Shown piece by piece: positions 18,466 through 27,407 of a stretch of DNA of 64,000 nt (positions within the stretch are counted from its first letter, which is position 1; each line of letters starts with the position of its first letter). Source of the stretch: Aquirufa beregesia (GTDB taxonomy: Bacteria > Bacteroidota > Bacteroidia > Cytophagales > Spirosomataceae); contig NZ_SEWW01000001.1 in NCBI RefSeq assembly GCF_011090385.1, forward strand, positions 372,001 through 436,000. Reading direction: 5' to 3'. A model generated the notes under the pieces. That model had not been told where the DNA came from, searched no databases, and saw only the letters and a list, made by a program, of their open reading frames with translations. The position numbers were made by a program, and so were the translations under genes.

Positions 18466-19041
18466 ATGAAAGAAATGTTTGAGCCAATTTTTAACCTACA
18501 CCAAACTTTCATGAAAATGGATTCGGTGAAAGAAAATGCTCGACATGCTGCGGTGGTAGCCATCATACATAAAAATGTCGAACAAGATACCATTTTATTG
18601 ATCAAACGAAATGAATATGAGGGGGCGCATTCAGGTCAAATGGCTTTTCCAGGTGGAAAACAAGAAATATCAGACATCGATTTGAAGATAACGGCTATAA
18701 GGGAAGTAAAAGAAGAAATTGGAATAGATCTACCGTATGATGCCCTAAAGGCACTAGAACCCGTCTGGGTTATGGTCTCCAATTATTGGGTTCAGCCATA
18801 TTTTGCCGTCTTAGAAGAAAAGCAAAATTACGTTTTAGATAAACGAGAAATTAATCGTATTTTTGAAATACCTGTGTCACATTTCCAAGATAACTCGCAA
18901 TTAAAAGCGCATCAATTAAAGATTCAAAATGAGACCTACTGGGCCCCACAATTTGAATTTGAAGGAGAAGTTATTTGGGGAGCCACAGCCTTGTTTTTAT
19001 ATCAATTATTCCACCTTAAAATAGGGGAATTAAAATTATAG
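18466..19041 (+). CDS. NudL-like Nudix hydrolase (probable CoA pyrophosphatase)
   Basis: Hydrolyses a nucleoside diphosphate derivative, likely CoA to phosphopantetheine and 3',5'-ADP. It shows the CoA-pyrophosphatase subfamily motif before the Nudix box (LLIKRNEYEGAHSGQMAFPGG) and a Nudix helix with REVKEEIGI. Length 191 is close to the family norm. It starts 9 bases after the FAD oxidoreductase stop and ends 9 bases before parC, so the three genes are likely cotranscribed. Subfamily assignment rests on the HxGQxxFPGG pattern; the substrate is untested. Confidence 0.85.
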   Translation: MKEMFEPIFNLHQTFMKMDSVKENARHAAVVAIIHKNVEQDTILLIKRNEYEGAHSGQMAFPGGKQEISDIDLKITAIREVKEEIGIDLPYDALKALEPVWVMVSNYWVQPYFAVLEEKQNYVLDKREINRIFEIPVSHFQDNSQLKAHQLKIQNETYWAPQFEFEGEVIWGATALFLYQLFHLKIGELKL

Positions 19042-19050
19042 TTTGATTAT

Positions 19051-21771
19051 ATGGATGAATCATTGGATGGCAGCTTGCAAAATCAAATTGCCGTGGCAGG
19101 AATGTACGAGAATTGGTTTTTAGAATATGCCTCTTACGTTATTCTTGAGCGCGCTGTTCCAGCCGTAGCAGATGGACTAAAACCTGTACAAAGAAGGATT
19201 CTTCACGCTTTGAGGGAAATGGATGATGGTCGCTTCAATAAAGTGGCCAATGTAGTGGGTCAAACCATGCAATATCACCCACACGGCGATGCCTCCATTA
19301 CTGATGCTATGGTGAATCTAGGGCAAAAAGAATTGCTATTTGATTGCCAAGGTAACTGGGGTGATATGCGAACGGGAGACAGCGCCGCCGCTGCTCGTTA
19401 TATTGAGGTAAGGTTATCTAAATTTGCCAATGATGTTGTTTTTAATAACCAAACCACGAAATGGCAATTATCCTATGATGGGCGTAAAAAAGAACCCATT
19501 ACATTACCCATAAAATTTCCGTTATTATTAGCCCAAGGCGTAGAAGGTATAGCTGTAGGTTTGGCTACCAAAATCATGCCGCATAATTTCTGTGAAATTC
19601 TACAGGCTTCCATCGATTTATTGAATAATAAGAAAGTGGAATTATTGCCCGACTTTCTCACTGGAGGTTTATTGGATGCGTCTAATTACAATGATGGCTT
19701 ACGTGGAGGAAAAATACGCATTCGAGCAAAGATCGAAGAATCGGACAAGAAAACCTTGGTAATCAAGGATATACCTTATTCAACTACTACAACTTCGTTG
19801 ATTGATTCCATCATAAAGGCCAATGATACGGGAAAGATTAAGATCAAAAAAGTAATCGACAATACGGCGAAAGATGTCGAAATTCAAATACAATTAGCGC
19901 CAGGTATTTCGCCCGATGTAACCATAGATGCCTTATATGCCTTTACAGATTGTGAGATTTCTATATCCCCCAATGCTTGTGTGATTATTGAAGAAAAACC
20001 CCATTTCGTAGGTATTTCTGAAATTCTTAAAGTTAGCACCAACCAAACAGTCGATTTACTCAAACAAGAATTAGAAATTAGGAAAGCGGAACTTATGGAG
20101 CGCATCCTATTTAGTTCTTTGGAGAAAATATTCATTGAAAATCGTATTTACCGTGATATTGAAGAATGTGAAACCTTTGAATCGGTAATAGATATGGTAG
20201 ATAAAGGTCTAGAGCCTTATAAAAAGGATTTTTACCGAGAAATTGTCGAAGAGGATATCTTACGTTTATTGGAAATTCGTATCAAACGAATCTCTAAATT
20301 CGATGCATTCAAGGCAGATGAAGCCATGAAACGTTTAGAAGAAGAATTGACTGAAGTGGAACACCATTTGGCTAATTTGATTACCTATGCCATCAACTAC
20401 TTCAAAAATTTACTAAATAAATATGGAAAGGGAAGAGAACGTAAAACAGAAATCCAAAACTTTAATACCATAACAGCCACGGTAGTAGCGGCAGCGAATC
20501 AAAAACTATATGTGAATCGCACTGATGGTTTTATTGGCTATGGATTGAAAAAAGATGAGTACGTGATGGATTGTTCTGATATCGATGATATCATCGTATT
20601 TCGTCAAAATGGTACCTGTGTCGTGACCAAAGTACAAGAGAAGGTATTTGTTGGAAAAGATATATTGTATTGTTCGGTATTCAAGAAAAATGATGACCGA
20701 AAGGTGTATAATTTGGTTTATTTTGATGGCAAAAATGGCATTTCCTATGTCAAACGATTTAAAGTCACTTCTGTAACGCGTGACCGAGAATATAAATTAG
20801 TGAGTGACAATGCTAAGTCCAAAATCACCTATTTCTCGGCCAATGAAAATGGTGAAGCTGAAATTATTCAAATCAATTTAACGGCCAACTGCACGGCTAA
20901 AATTAAGCAATTTGATTACGATTTTGCCAAACTGGCCATTAAAGGAAGGGAGTCTTTAGGTAATGTTTTGACAAAGTATCCTGTAAGGAAAATTGTTCAA
21001 AAATCGGCCGGTGTTTCCACACTAGGTGGGGTAGATATCTGGTATGATGCCACAGTAGGTAGATTGAACCGAGATGAACATGGTCAATTTATCGGAAACT
21101 TTGAGCCTAAGGACAGTATCTTAGTGCTGTACAAATCAGGCAATTATGAATTAACCAATTTCGAATTAACCAATCGATATACTGCTGATGAAATTTTGTA
21201 TTTGAAAAAATATGAGGCGAATAGTGTCATTTCTGCTGCTTATTTAGATGGGGCTAGTAAAAATCATTTTATTAAACGGTTTAAATTAGAAACAACAACC
21301 ATCGACAAGAAATTCTTGTTTATTTCAGATCATAAAGCTTCCAGATTGATTGCCGCTAGTGATAATTATGCACCCAATGTGCAGATTAAGCATAAAGCAG
21401 ATGGAAAGACGAATCAAATTGAATTAGTTCCCATTGCTGAATTAGTGGATGTTCGAGGATGGAAAGCGATTGGAAATAAACTGAATTATCCCAAACTAAC
21501 AGATTTGCAATTCATCGACACGGATGAAAAAGCACCCATTCAGCCTGAGGAGGAAAGTCCTGTAGTAGATGGAGATGATGAACCTGAATTCATCATTAAA
21601 AACTTAGAGGGAGATTTTGAAACAAGTGAGTCGGAATCGGATGAGATTAAAGAAGATGCAGAATCGGATAATATGTCAAAAGAAGAAGTAGATGATATTC
21701 CTTTTGAAATAAAGAATTTACCACCTGATCACAAAGACCTAGGAACTGGAGAACAACTAGGCCTATTTTAA
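19051..21771 (+). CDS. parC: DNA topoisomerase IV subunit A (GyrA/ParC family)
   Basis: Breakage-reunion subunit of a type IIA topoisomerase that decatenates chromosomes. The catalytic tyrosine is Y117 in AAAARYIEV, the quinolone-resistance region runs around HPHGDASITDAM (76-87), and a coiled coil lies near 395-445. The C-terminal region (about 465-800) resembles a ParC-like beta-pinwheel; I do not see a GyrA box (QRRGGKG). The last 100 residues are acidic and probably disordered. At 906 residues it is longer than E. coli ParC but usual for Bacteroidota. A 15-bp in-frame tandem duplication near 21148-21176 gives ELTNF-ELTNR. The partner parE is not in the window. Confidence 0.92.
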   Translation: MDESLDGSLQNQIAVAGMYENWFLEYASYVILERAVPAVADGLKPVQRRILHALREMDDGRFNKVANVVGQTMQYHPHGDASITDAMVNLGQKELLFDCQGNWGDMRTGDSAAAARYIEVRLSKFANDVVFNNQTTKWQLSYDGRKKEPITLPIKFPLLLAQGVEGIAVGLATKIMPHNFCEILQASIDLLNNKKVELLPDFLTGGLLDASNYNDGLRGGKIRIRAKIEESDKKTLVIKDIPYSTTTTSLIDSIIKANDTGKIKIKKVIDNTAKDVEIQIQLAPGISPDVTIDALYAFTDCEISISPNACVIIEEKPHFVGISEILKVSTNQTVDLLKQELEIRKAELMERILFSSLEKIFIENRIYRDIEECETFESVIDMVDKGLEPYKKDFYREIVEEDILRLLEIRIKRISKFDAFKADEAMKRLEEELTEVEHHLANLITYAINYFKNLLNKYGKGRERKTEIQNFNTITATVVAAANQKLYVNRTDGFIGYGLKKDEYVMDCSDIDDIIVFRQNGTCVVTKVQEKVFVGKDILYCSVFKKNDDRKVYNLVYFDGKNGISYVKRFKVTSVTRDREYKLVSDNAKSKITYFSANENGEAEIIQINLTANCTAKIKQFDYDFAKLAIKGRESLGNVLTKYPVRKIVQKSAGVSTLGGVDIWYDATVGRLNRDEHGQFIGNFEPKDSILVLYKSGNYELTNFELTNRYTADEILYLKKYEANSVISAAYLDGASKNHFIKRFKLETTTIDKKFLFISDHKASRLIAASDNYAPNVQIKHKADGKTNQIELVPIAELVDVRGWKAIGNKLNYPKLTDLQFIDTDEKAPIQPEEESPVVDGDDEPEFIIKNLEGDFETSESESDEIKEDAESDNMSKEEVDDIPFEIKNLPPDHKDLGTGEQLGLF

Positions 21772-21773
21772 CT

Positions 21774-23087
21774 ATGGAGCAATCGCTGAACAATAAAAAA
21801 ACGATGAATGCCTGGGCCTTTTATGATTGGGCTAATTCGGTGCATTCGTTAACCATTGTTTCAGCTATATTTCCTATTTATTTTCCAGTGGCTGCCATTA
21901 TGATGGGCAGTAAGCACCCCGAATTGATTGAAATTGCAGGATTTTCTATGCAAAACACGGTGGTTTATTCCTACATTATTTCATTTGCCTACTTAGTACT
22001 TGCCATTTTCATGCCCTTTCTATCTGGAATAGCAGATTATACAGGGAATAAAAAAAGTTTCATGCGCTTCTTTTGTTATTTGGGCGCATTTAGCTGTATG
22101 CTTTTGTATTTATTCACCAAAGGGCAATACATCATTGGTTCTTTAGGGTTTCTTTTTTCCATCATAGGCTGGGGGGGAAGCTTAGTTTTCTATAATTCCT
22201 TTTTACCTGAAATTGCTAGTCCAGATCGCTATGATCAATTAAGTGCCAAAGGCTTTTCATTGGGCTATATAGGAAGCGTAATTCTCTTATTACAAAATTT
22301 AAGCATGATCCTTATGCCCGATTTATATGGTGGAATTTCCGTGGAAATGGCATCTAGGATATCCTTTTTAACGGTGGGAGTTTGGTGGTTTATTTTCGCT
22401 CAAATACCCTTTTATTATCTTCCTAAATCCATACAAAAGGAAAAAGATCACCCAAGATGGTGGCTGGGTGGATTCAAAGAACTAAAAAAGGTGTTTCATG
22501 AAATTACCCATATTCCTTCCATCAAGAACTTTTTACTGGGGTTCTTTCTGTACAATATGGGTTCACAAACAGTGATGCTTTTAGGGGCACTATTTGGAAG
22601 CCAGGAGTTACATTTACCCTCAGAATCACTCATCATTACCATTTTACTTATTCAGTTAGTTGCAATTCCAGGAGCCTATGTTTGTGCTCATTTGTCCAAA
22701 AAAATAGGGAATGTGAATGCCATACGAATCATTATCCTTTTTTGGATTTTGGTTTGTTGTTCGGCCTATTTTGTGCACGAAACGTTTCATTTCTATTTAT
22801 TAGCTACCGCCATAGGCTTTGTTATGGGTGGAATTCAATCAAACTCCAGAGCTACTTATGCTAAGTTATGTCCTGAAAATGAACACGATACAGCATCATA
22901 CTTCAGTTTTTTTGATGTATGTGATCGGGCATCTACCGTAGTTGGAACCTTTATTTTTGGTTTATTGATTCAATTGACTGGCAATATGCGTTTAGGTATT
23001 TTGGTTCTGGCCTTAGTATTTATACTTAGTTTGATTTACATGGCTAGACTTCATAAAATAAATCCAGAGGTGCTTAGATCGGAATAA
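21774..23087 (+). CDS. UMF1-family MFS transporter (Atg22-like)
   Basis: A 437-residue major-facilitator protein with about 12 transmembrane segments. The N-terminus NAWAFYDWANSVHSLTIVSAIFPIYF is the signature of the UMF1/Atg22 group (AxYDWANS), and FMGGIQSNSRATYAKLCP-like residues lie in the second half (about 350-370). Substrate unknown; yeast Atg22 exports amino acids from the vacuole, but bacterial functions are not settled. It begins 2 bases after the parC stop, so it is probably coupled, and overlaps the convergent oxyR by 14 bases. Confidence 0.88.
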   Translation: MEQSLNNKKTMNAWAFYDWANSVHSLTIVSAIFPIYFPVAAIMMGSKHPELIEIAGFSMQNTVVYSYIISFAYLVLAIFMPFLSGIADYTGNKKSFMRFFCYLGAFSCMLLYLFTKGQYIIGSLGFLFSIIGWGGSLVFYNSFLPEIASPDRYDQLSAKGFSLGYIGSVILLLQNLSMILMPDLYGGISVEMASRISFLTVGVWWFIFAQIPFYYLPKSIQKEKDHPRWWLGGFKELKKVFHEITHIPSIKNFLLGFFLYNMGSQTVMLLGALFGSQELHLPSESLIITILLIQLVAIPGAYVCAHLSKKIGNVNAIRIIILFWILVCCSAYFVHETFHFYLLATAIGFVMGGIQSNSRATYAKLCPENEHDTASYFSFFDVCDRASTVVGTFIFGLLIQLTGNMRLGILVLALVFILSLIYMARLHKINPEVLRSE

Positions 23088-23994
23088 TATTTCGTTCATT
23101 TAATTCTCTCCAAGATTCTGGAACTACCGATAAGATTTCTTCATGCAAAGCTTGAATAATGCCTTTTCTAGCGTAACTAGGAGAATATACCAAAGAAACC
23201 TCACGTACGGGTTTAGGAAATGGTAAAGGAAAAACGTGATCTTGTTTAATGGAATCTAAAAAGTCGTATAACATTTCGGGGATAATCGTCTGCCCCCCTG
23301 CATCTTCAGCAATACGAACGATGGTTTCTAAGCTTCCCGTTTGATAAGTAATGTGCGAGCTTAAGGTTTGTCTTGATTTCAAGTTACAAATGGAATTAAT
23401 TTGACTGCTCAAACAATGTCCTTCTTCCAATAACCATAAATTCTCCGGTTCCACCAATTGACAAATCTTTCCTGTTGATAGGCGAAGATTAGAATAGAGG
23501 TATAGTTCTTCGTAATATAGATGCTTCTCAATCAATTGATCTCCCAAAGGGGTTACTAAAATACCAATATCCAATTTACCTTCTTTGATTTCTTTTACAA
23601 TATTAGACGTAGTCGTTTCGGATATATTAATATGCAGTTCTGGGAATTTTTGTTGAAAGCCCGATAAAAATCGAGGCATTAAATAGGGGGCAATGGTCGG
23701 AATTACGCCAATACTCACATTTCCAGAAACCTGATTACTCCAACCTTTAGATAAATCTTTTAATGTAGCTGTTTCTTTTAAAATAACTCTAGCCTGACGG
23801 ATAATTTCTTGCCCCTGTGGAGTGGCCTTCAATGGCTTATCTTTCCGATTAAAAATGACAATATTTAATTCAGATTCTAACTTTTGAATCTGCATACTGA
23901 GACTAGGTTGGGTAACACAACAAAAATCTGCCGCTTTTGAAAAACTTTTTAAATCATCTAAAGCCACAATATATTCTAACTGAGTGATTGTCAT
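23074..23994 (-). CDS. oxyR: OxyR-type LysR peroxide-sensing regulator
   Basis: Transcription factor that senses hydrogen peroxide through a disulfide. The N-terminal winged helix-turn-helix (about 1-60, FSKAADFCCVTQPSLSMQIQ) is of LysR type. In the effector domain Cys194 and Cys203 lie in GHCLSSQINSIC, the same nine-residue spacing as the redox pair C199/C208 of E. coli OxyR, followed by the family-like TGSLETIVRIAEDAGG. The ATG at 23994 (MTITQLEYIVAL) was chosen over a TTG at 24018, which would add eight non-conserved residues and sit inside an operator-like dyad. Divergent from ahpC, the classic arrangement. 306 residues. Confidence 0.92.
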   Translation of the reverse strand: MTITQLEYIVALDDLKSFSKAADFCCVTQPSLSMQIQKLESELNIVIFNRKDKPLKATPQGQEIIRQARVILKETATLKDLSKGWSNQVSGNVSIGVIPTIAPYLMPRFLSGFQQKFPELHINISETTTSNIVKEIKEGKLDIGILVTPLGDQLIEKHLYYEELYLYSNLRLSTGKICQLVEPENLWLLEEGHCLSSQINSICNLKSRQTLSSHITYQTGSLETIVRIAEDAGGQTIIPEMLYDFLDSIKQDHVFPLPFPKPVREVSLVYSPSYARKGIIQALHEEILSVVPESWRELNERNIIPI

Positions 23995-23998
23995 GATG

Positions 23999-24015
23999 TA
24001 TAGTTTAAAACTATA
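23999..24015. promoter_or_regulatory. OxyR-type operator dyad
   Basis: A perfect 17-base dyad, TATAGTTTAAAACTATA, centred at 24007 and containing ATAG-N7-CTAT, half of the known OxyR tetramer site. A further ATAG follows at 24021-24024 with spacing 6 instead of 7, so a degenerate second half-site is possible. It sits only 5 bases upstream of the oxyR start codon, which would fit autorepression, and about 80 bases upstream of ahpC, which would fit activation. Confidence 0.75.
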
Positions 24016-24034
24016 CAAATATAGTAAATATAGA

Positions 24035-24066
24035 TTTGCTTGATATACTTAACTTATCGAAATTTG
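24035..24066 (+). promoter_or_regulatory. candidate ahpC promoter
   Basis: TTTG at 24035-24038, a 20-base spacer, then GAAATTTG at 24059-24066, one base off TAnnTTTG. It lies between the OxyR-type dyad and the ahpC start, leaving a leader of about 25 bases. Spacing is right for the Bacteroidota primary sigma; activity is inferred. Confidence 0.45.
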
Positions 24067-24095
24067 TGTAACATTTAAACGAAACAAATAATATT

Positions 24096-24644
24096 ATGTC
24101 TACACACATGTTAGGATTGGGAAGTAAGTTTCCTGCATTTGAAAAAAAAGCAGTAGTGTCATTAGAAAAAGATAAGGAGTTCGCAACGATTACTGCAGAA
24201 GATCATAAAAAAGAGGGAAAATGGTTGGTGATGTTTTGGTGGCCAAAAGATTTTACTTTTGTTTGCCCAACTGAGATCGCAGAATTCAACCGCCGTGCAG
24301 GTGATTTTTCTGACCGTGACGCTGTTTTAATAGGTGCATCTACAGATTCTGAGTTCGTTCACGCAGCATGGAGAAGAGATCATGATGATTTACGTGGATT
24401 AAAATTCCCCATGTTAGCTGATACTTCTAAAAGTTTAGCTGAAGAGTTAGGTATTTTGACGGAAGATGAAAAAGTAGCTTACCGTGTTACTTATATCGCA
24501 GATCAAGATGGTATTATCCGTTGGGTTTCTGCTAATGATTTATCCGTAGGACGTAACGTAGATGAAGTATTACGTGTATTAGATGCTTTACAAACAGATG
24601 AGCTTTGCCCATGTAACTGGAAAGCTGGAGAAGCAACCTTATAA
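24096..24644 (+). CDS. ahpC: AhpC-type peroxiredoxin (AhpD-linked subgroup)
   Basis: Thiol peroxidase that reduces hydrogen peroxide and organic hydroperoxides. The peroxidatic Cys57 is in DFTFVCPTEI. The C-terminus LCPCNWKAGEATL (Cys171, Cys173) is like mycobacterial AhpC, which is recycled by AhpD rather than AhpF. At 182 residues the size is usual. A hairpin and then an AhpD-like gene follow, and no ahpF is visible, which supports the same reductive partner here. Likely induced by OxyR through the dyad upstream. Motifs are seen directly; recycling by AhpD is inference from neighbour and tail. Confidence 0.93.
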   Translation: MSTHMLGLGSKFPAFEKKAVVSLEKDKEFATITAEDHKKEGKWLVMFWWPKDFTFVCPTEIAEFNRRAGDFSDRDAVLIGASTDSEFVHAAWRRDHDDLRGLKFPMLADTSKSLAEELGILTEDEKVAYRVTYIADQDGIIRWVSANDLSVGRNVDEVLRVLDALQTDELCPCNWKAGEATL

Positions 24645-24652
24645 TATCAACT

Positions 24653-24678
24653 AAAGCCCCATTCATTTGGGGCTTTTT
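24653..24678 (+). terminator. hairpin between ahpC and the ahpD-like gene
   Basis: AAAGCCCC (24653-24660) pairs with GGGGCTTT (24669-24676), with an AT-rich loop and a run of five T. It lies between the ahpC stop and the next ATG at 24691. It looks like an intrinsic terminator that would leave the downstream gene expressed only by read-through, setting a lower AhpD to AhpC ratio. Confidence 0.75.
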
Positions 24679-24690
24679 AACAACAAGATC

Positions 24691-25263
24691 ATGAGTGAAA
24701 CTAGAGATAATCTATTAGCCGAAATTAATTTACCTGCCACTAGTCAATTTCCATTACTGGACCAATTAGATGCCACGGATAATCGTTATATCAAAGATTT
24801 AAAGATCAACGTTTCCAATGCATTAAAGTATGCTACTTTGACAGAAAAAGAAGCTGTATTATTAGCTTTAGCTGTTTCTGTAAATCAAAAGCACGACATC
24901 ACCATTGACTCATTGACTGAATTAGCCAAATCAAAAGGAGCTACTGAAGCTGAAATCAACGAGATTCATGCATTAACTTCTTTACTGAATGCTAACAATG
25001 TGTTTTATCGTTTTAAGCATTTTGTAGGCAAAGAATTTTACAATACAGCTCCAGCAGGAATCAGAATGTCCATCATGATGAATCCTGTATTAGGAAAAGA
25101 ATTCTTTGAATTGGCGAGTCTAACTGTTTCCGCCATCAATGGCTGCGAAATGTGTGTTAAATCGCATGAACAATCTGTTATTAATCATGGTGCTACGGAA
25201 GCTCGCATCATGGATGCCATTCGCTTAACTGCGATTTTCAAAAGCTTAATCGTTTTATTGTAG
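24691..25263 (+). CDS. AhpD-like alkylhydroperoxidase (carboxymuconolactone decarboxylase fold)
   Basis: Reductase partner for the upstream peroxiredoxin, using an active-site dithiol. The AhpD core motif is intact: GCEMCVKSHE with Cys152, Cys155 and His159. The all-helical CMD fold and length 190 fit AhpD of mycobacteria. The ATG at 24691 was chosen; an in-frame TTG at 24667 lies inside the terminator hairpin. It probably links peroxide reduction to a lipoamide/dihydrolipoamide electron source as in mycobacteria, although no such adaptor gene is in the window. Confidence 0.87.
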   Translation: MSETRDNLLAEINLPATSQFPLLDQLDATDNRYIKDLKINVSNALKYATLTEKEAVLLALAVSVNQKHDITIDSLTELAKSKGATEAEINEIHALTSLLNANNVFYRFKHFVGKEFYNTAPAGIRMSIMMNPVLGKEFFELASLTVSAINGCEMCVKSHEQSVINHGATEARIMDAIRLTAIFKSLIVLL

Positions 25264-25268
25264 GGTAA

Positions 25269-26660
25269 TTATTTACCCCACATCGCATTAGCCGTGTTCG
25301 GGAAGGGAAGGGTCAATTCAGGTACTTGATGTACCATGCGATTGGCCCATTCTACTCCTTGCATCATCGAGTGATCCTGATTGGACACTTCGTATTTCCA
25401 AGCTCCAAATCTTCCGCGACTATACACCTCTTGTTTTTCCAAAACGGGTAACACCTGCTTTAGAATACCATCGCGTTCAATGGAAGGAGTAGGATATCCG
25501 TAAGCCGTAGAAAAATAGAATTTAGAAACCACTTGATCTTCAGATTCAATCAAACCATCTTCTAGCATAGCTTTGATCGTATCTTCCACCAAAGTGGCTC
25601 TATTTACAGGCTTCATATCAGATTCACTGACCTCAGCCATTAATGACCATTGATTCGCAGGATCAGGTACGTTATCTGGGCTGTAATTAGAAAATACGGT
25701 AACACGGTAATACGGACTATTATCCTCTGGGAAATACATCCAACATTTTTTGGCTAATTGTTCTACCGGTTTACCTTTCAATCCAATACCAATAACATGG
25801 GTACTACTGTGTTTTAAACCTTGAGCAATTTCGGTCACCTCGTCAGGTAAATCCACACATTTTTGAGTGAATATATCCAAAGGAATCGTATTCATTACTT
25901 GATCATATTCAATCTGAGTACCATCTTCCAAGGTAATGTGATGAGCCTTTAAGTTTACCGATTTTACGGTAGAATTTAATCGGAAATATTCCTCTCCAAT
26001 CAATTGACCTACGGCTTTCCAAATAGCTCCAGTACCTCCTGATTTAGGGAATTGAAATAAATTATTCGGTCCCCAAGAAAGATCATCTTTGTCAAAAATA
26101 ATATTCTCCACTATTCTTCCTAAATCACTAACCGCTACGCGTTCACCCACCCAACTAGCATTCATCATTTCAGGAGGGTAGGCCCACACTTTGAAATTAT
26201 ATGGAAACATAAATACATCGGCAATTCCTTGTCCACAAGTATTTAAAATCCATTCTCTGAAATTGGATAGTTTTGGAGAGGGGCCTTTTTTGTATAATTC
26301 AATTAAACCTTGTAAACATTGCCATTGCTCTTCCTTTGGTAAATAACCTAAATTATTTTGAAAAGGATAAGGAACAAAACGATCTCTAATCCACACCCAA
26401 GACTCTCTTTGATGCGTATACCAACCTTCCTCACCTAAGGCCAATTTCATCAAATCATCAAAATACTGATAATGAGAAAACTGAACGTGTCCACCCACAT
26501 CCCAAGTAAACCCTTGGTCATCCACAAAGCTGGTAGCTAAACCTCCTACAAAGTTTTCTTTTTCAAGAACGATAAAATCAGTAATTCCTAATTCTTTTAA
26601 TCGATAAGCTGCACCTAAACCAGTGGGTCCTCCACCTAGGATAACATATTTATATTTCAT
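25269..26660 (-). CDS. FAD-binding amine-oxidase/UDP-galactopyranose mutase-like protein
   Basis: A 463-residue flavoprotein. The N-terminal dinucleotide motif is ILGGGPTGLGAAYRL, followed by the FAD ribose glutamate in VLEKENFVGGLA and the GGH segment WDVGGHVQFSH. This pattern is shared by protoporphyrinogen oxidase-like and UDP-galactopyranose mutase-like enzymes in polysaccharide clusters. The C-terminal FAD motif is not the usual GD but RFGAWKYEVSNQDHSMMQG, like mutases. It overlaps the GT2 gene upstream by 4 bases, so it is coupled to glycan synthesis. A sugar ring-contracting mutase is plausible but not shown; heme synthesis is unlikely in this context. Confidence 0.72.
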   Translation of the reverse strand: MKYKYVILGGGPTGLGAAYRLKELGITDFIVLEKENFVGGLATSFVDDQGFTWDVGGHVQFSHYQYFDDLMKLALGEEGWYTHQRESWVWIRDRFVPYPFQNNLGYLPKEEQWQCLQGLIELYKKGPSPKLSNFREWILNTCGQGIADVFMFPYNFKVWAYPPEMMNASWVGERVAVSDLGRIVENIIFDKDDLSWGPNNLFQFPKSGGTGAIWKAVGQLIGEEYFRLNSTVKSVNLKAHHITLEDGTQIEYDQVMNTIPLDIFTQKCVDLPDEVTEIAQGLKHSSTHVIGIGLKGKPVEQLAKKCWMYFPEDNSPYYRVTVFSNYSPDNVPDPANQWSLMAEVSESDMKPVNRATLVEDTIKAMLEDGLIESEDQVVSKFYFSTAYGYPTPSIERDGILKQVLPVLEKQEVYSRGRFGAWKYEVSNQDHSMMQGVEWANRMVHQVPELTLPFPNTANAMWGK

Positions 26661-27406
26661 TTCCCTTGGGTAATTTCTTTGACTAAACTGTTTAAATGAA
26701 CTCTAAAGGCTACTAATTCTTTAAAACTTTGCCAACAAACTTTAAGCAATTTAAAATGACGAATAGACACTTCACCTGTTTCTCTTTCTTTGTGTATAAC
26801 CGGAATATTAAATAAATTTTGACCCGATTTTTTAGCTAAAACCGCTAAAAATATATTGGGAGCAAAAGGTGTATGTACTGGTAAAGCATGTAGCAACTTC
26901 TTCAAGAAACTTGTTTTGAAAAGACGAAAAGGAATATTGGCATCATCGATATAAGTCCCATAGATGAATAATAAAGAGAATTTCAAAATACGAGTAATCA
27001 CCAATCGGAAAGGATCATCATGTCTTACTTTTCGATATCCCAAAATAAAATCCGACTGATTTCTTTTTTCCCAGAAATTACCAAAATCTTTAACATCAAA
27101 CTGGTCATCAGAATCTGTTTGAAATACATACGTGGGATTCATTTCTACAGCCATACGATAACCATTGACTACCGCATTACCATGTCCACCATTTAATTGA
27201 TGTTTGGCCATCAAATTGGGATAAATACCTGAAATCTCATCTAAAATAGCTCCAGTCCGATCTTTCGAACCATCATTAATGATGAGTAATTTGAATTTAT
27301 CTGGACTCACATAAGTAGAAATTCCATTGATCCAATGTGCTACCACTTGCTGAATACATTCCTCTTCATTGTAAGCAGGTATTACTACTACTAATTCCAA
27401 ACTCAT
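26657..27406 (-). CDS. family 2 glycosyltransferase (DPM1-like)
   Basis: GT-A fold transferase of the polyprenyl-phosphate sugar synthase type. Residues VVIPAYNEEE (7-16), LLIINDGSKDRTGAIL and the metal-binding TDSDDQF (about 116-122) are typical. Length 249 covers the catalytic domain without membrane segments. Part of a run of overlapping genes with the FAD protein downstream (4-base overlap) and an acyltransferase upstream (1-base gap). Probably charges undecaprenyl phosphate with a sugar or extends a surface glycan. Confidence 0.88.
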   Translation of the reverse strand: MSLELVVVIPAYNEEECIQQVVAHWINGISTYVSPDKFKLLIINDGSKDRTGAILDEISGIYPNLMAKHQLNGGHGNAVVNGYRMAVEMNPTYVFQTDSDDQFDVKDFGNFWEKRNQSDFILGYRKVRHDDPFRLVITRILKFSLLFIYGTYIDDANIPFRLFKTSFLKKLLHALPVHTPFAPNIFLAVLAKKSGQNLFNIPVIHKERETGEVSIRHFKLLKVCWQSFKELVAFRVHLNSLVKEITQGK

Positions 27407-27407
27407 A

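Noticed and set aside
21148-21176. Tandem 15-base repeat in parC
   Set aside because: In-frame and short (ELTNF-ELTNR) in the beta-pinwheel region; an ordinary small duplication.
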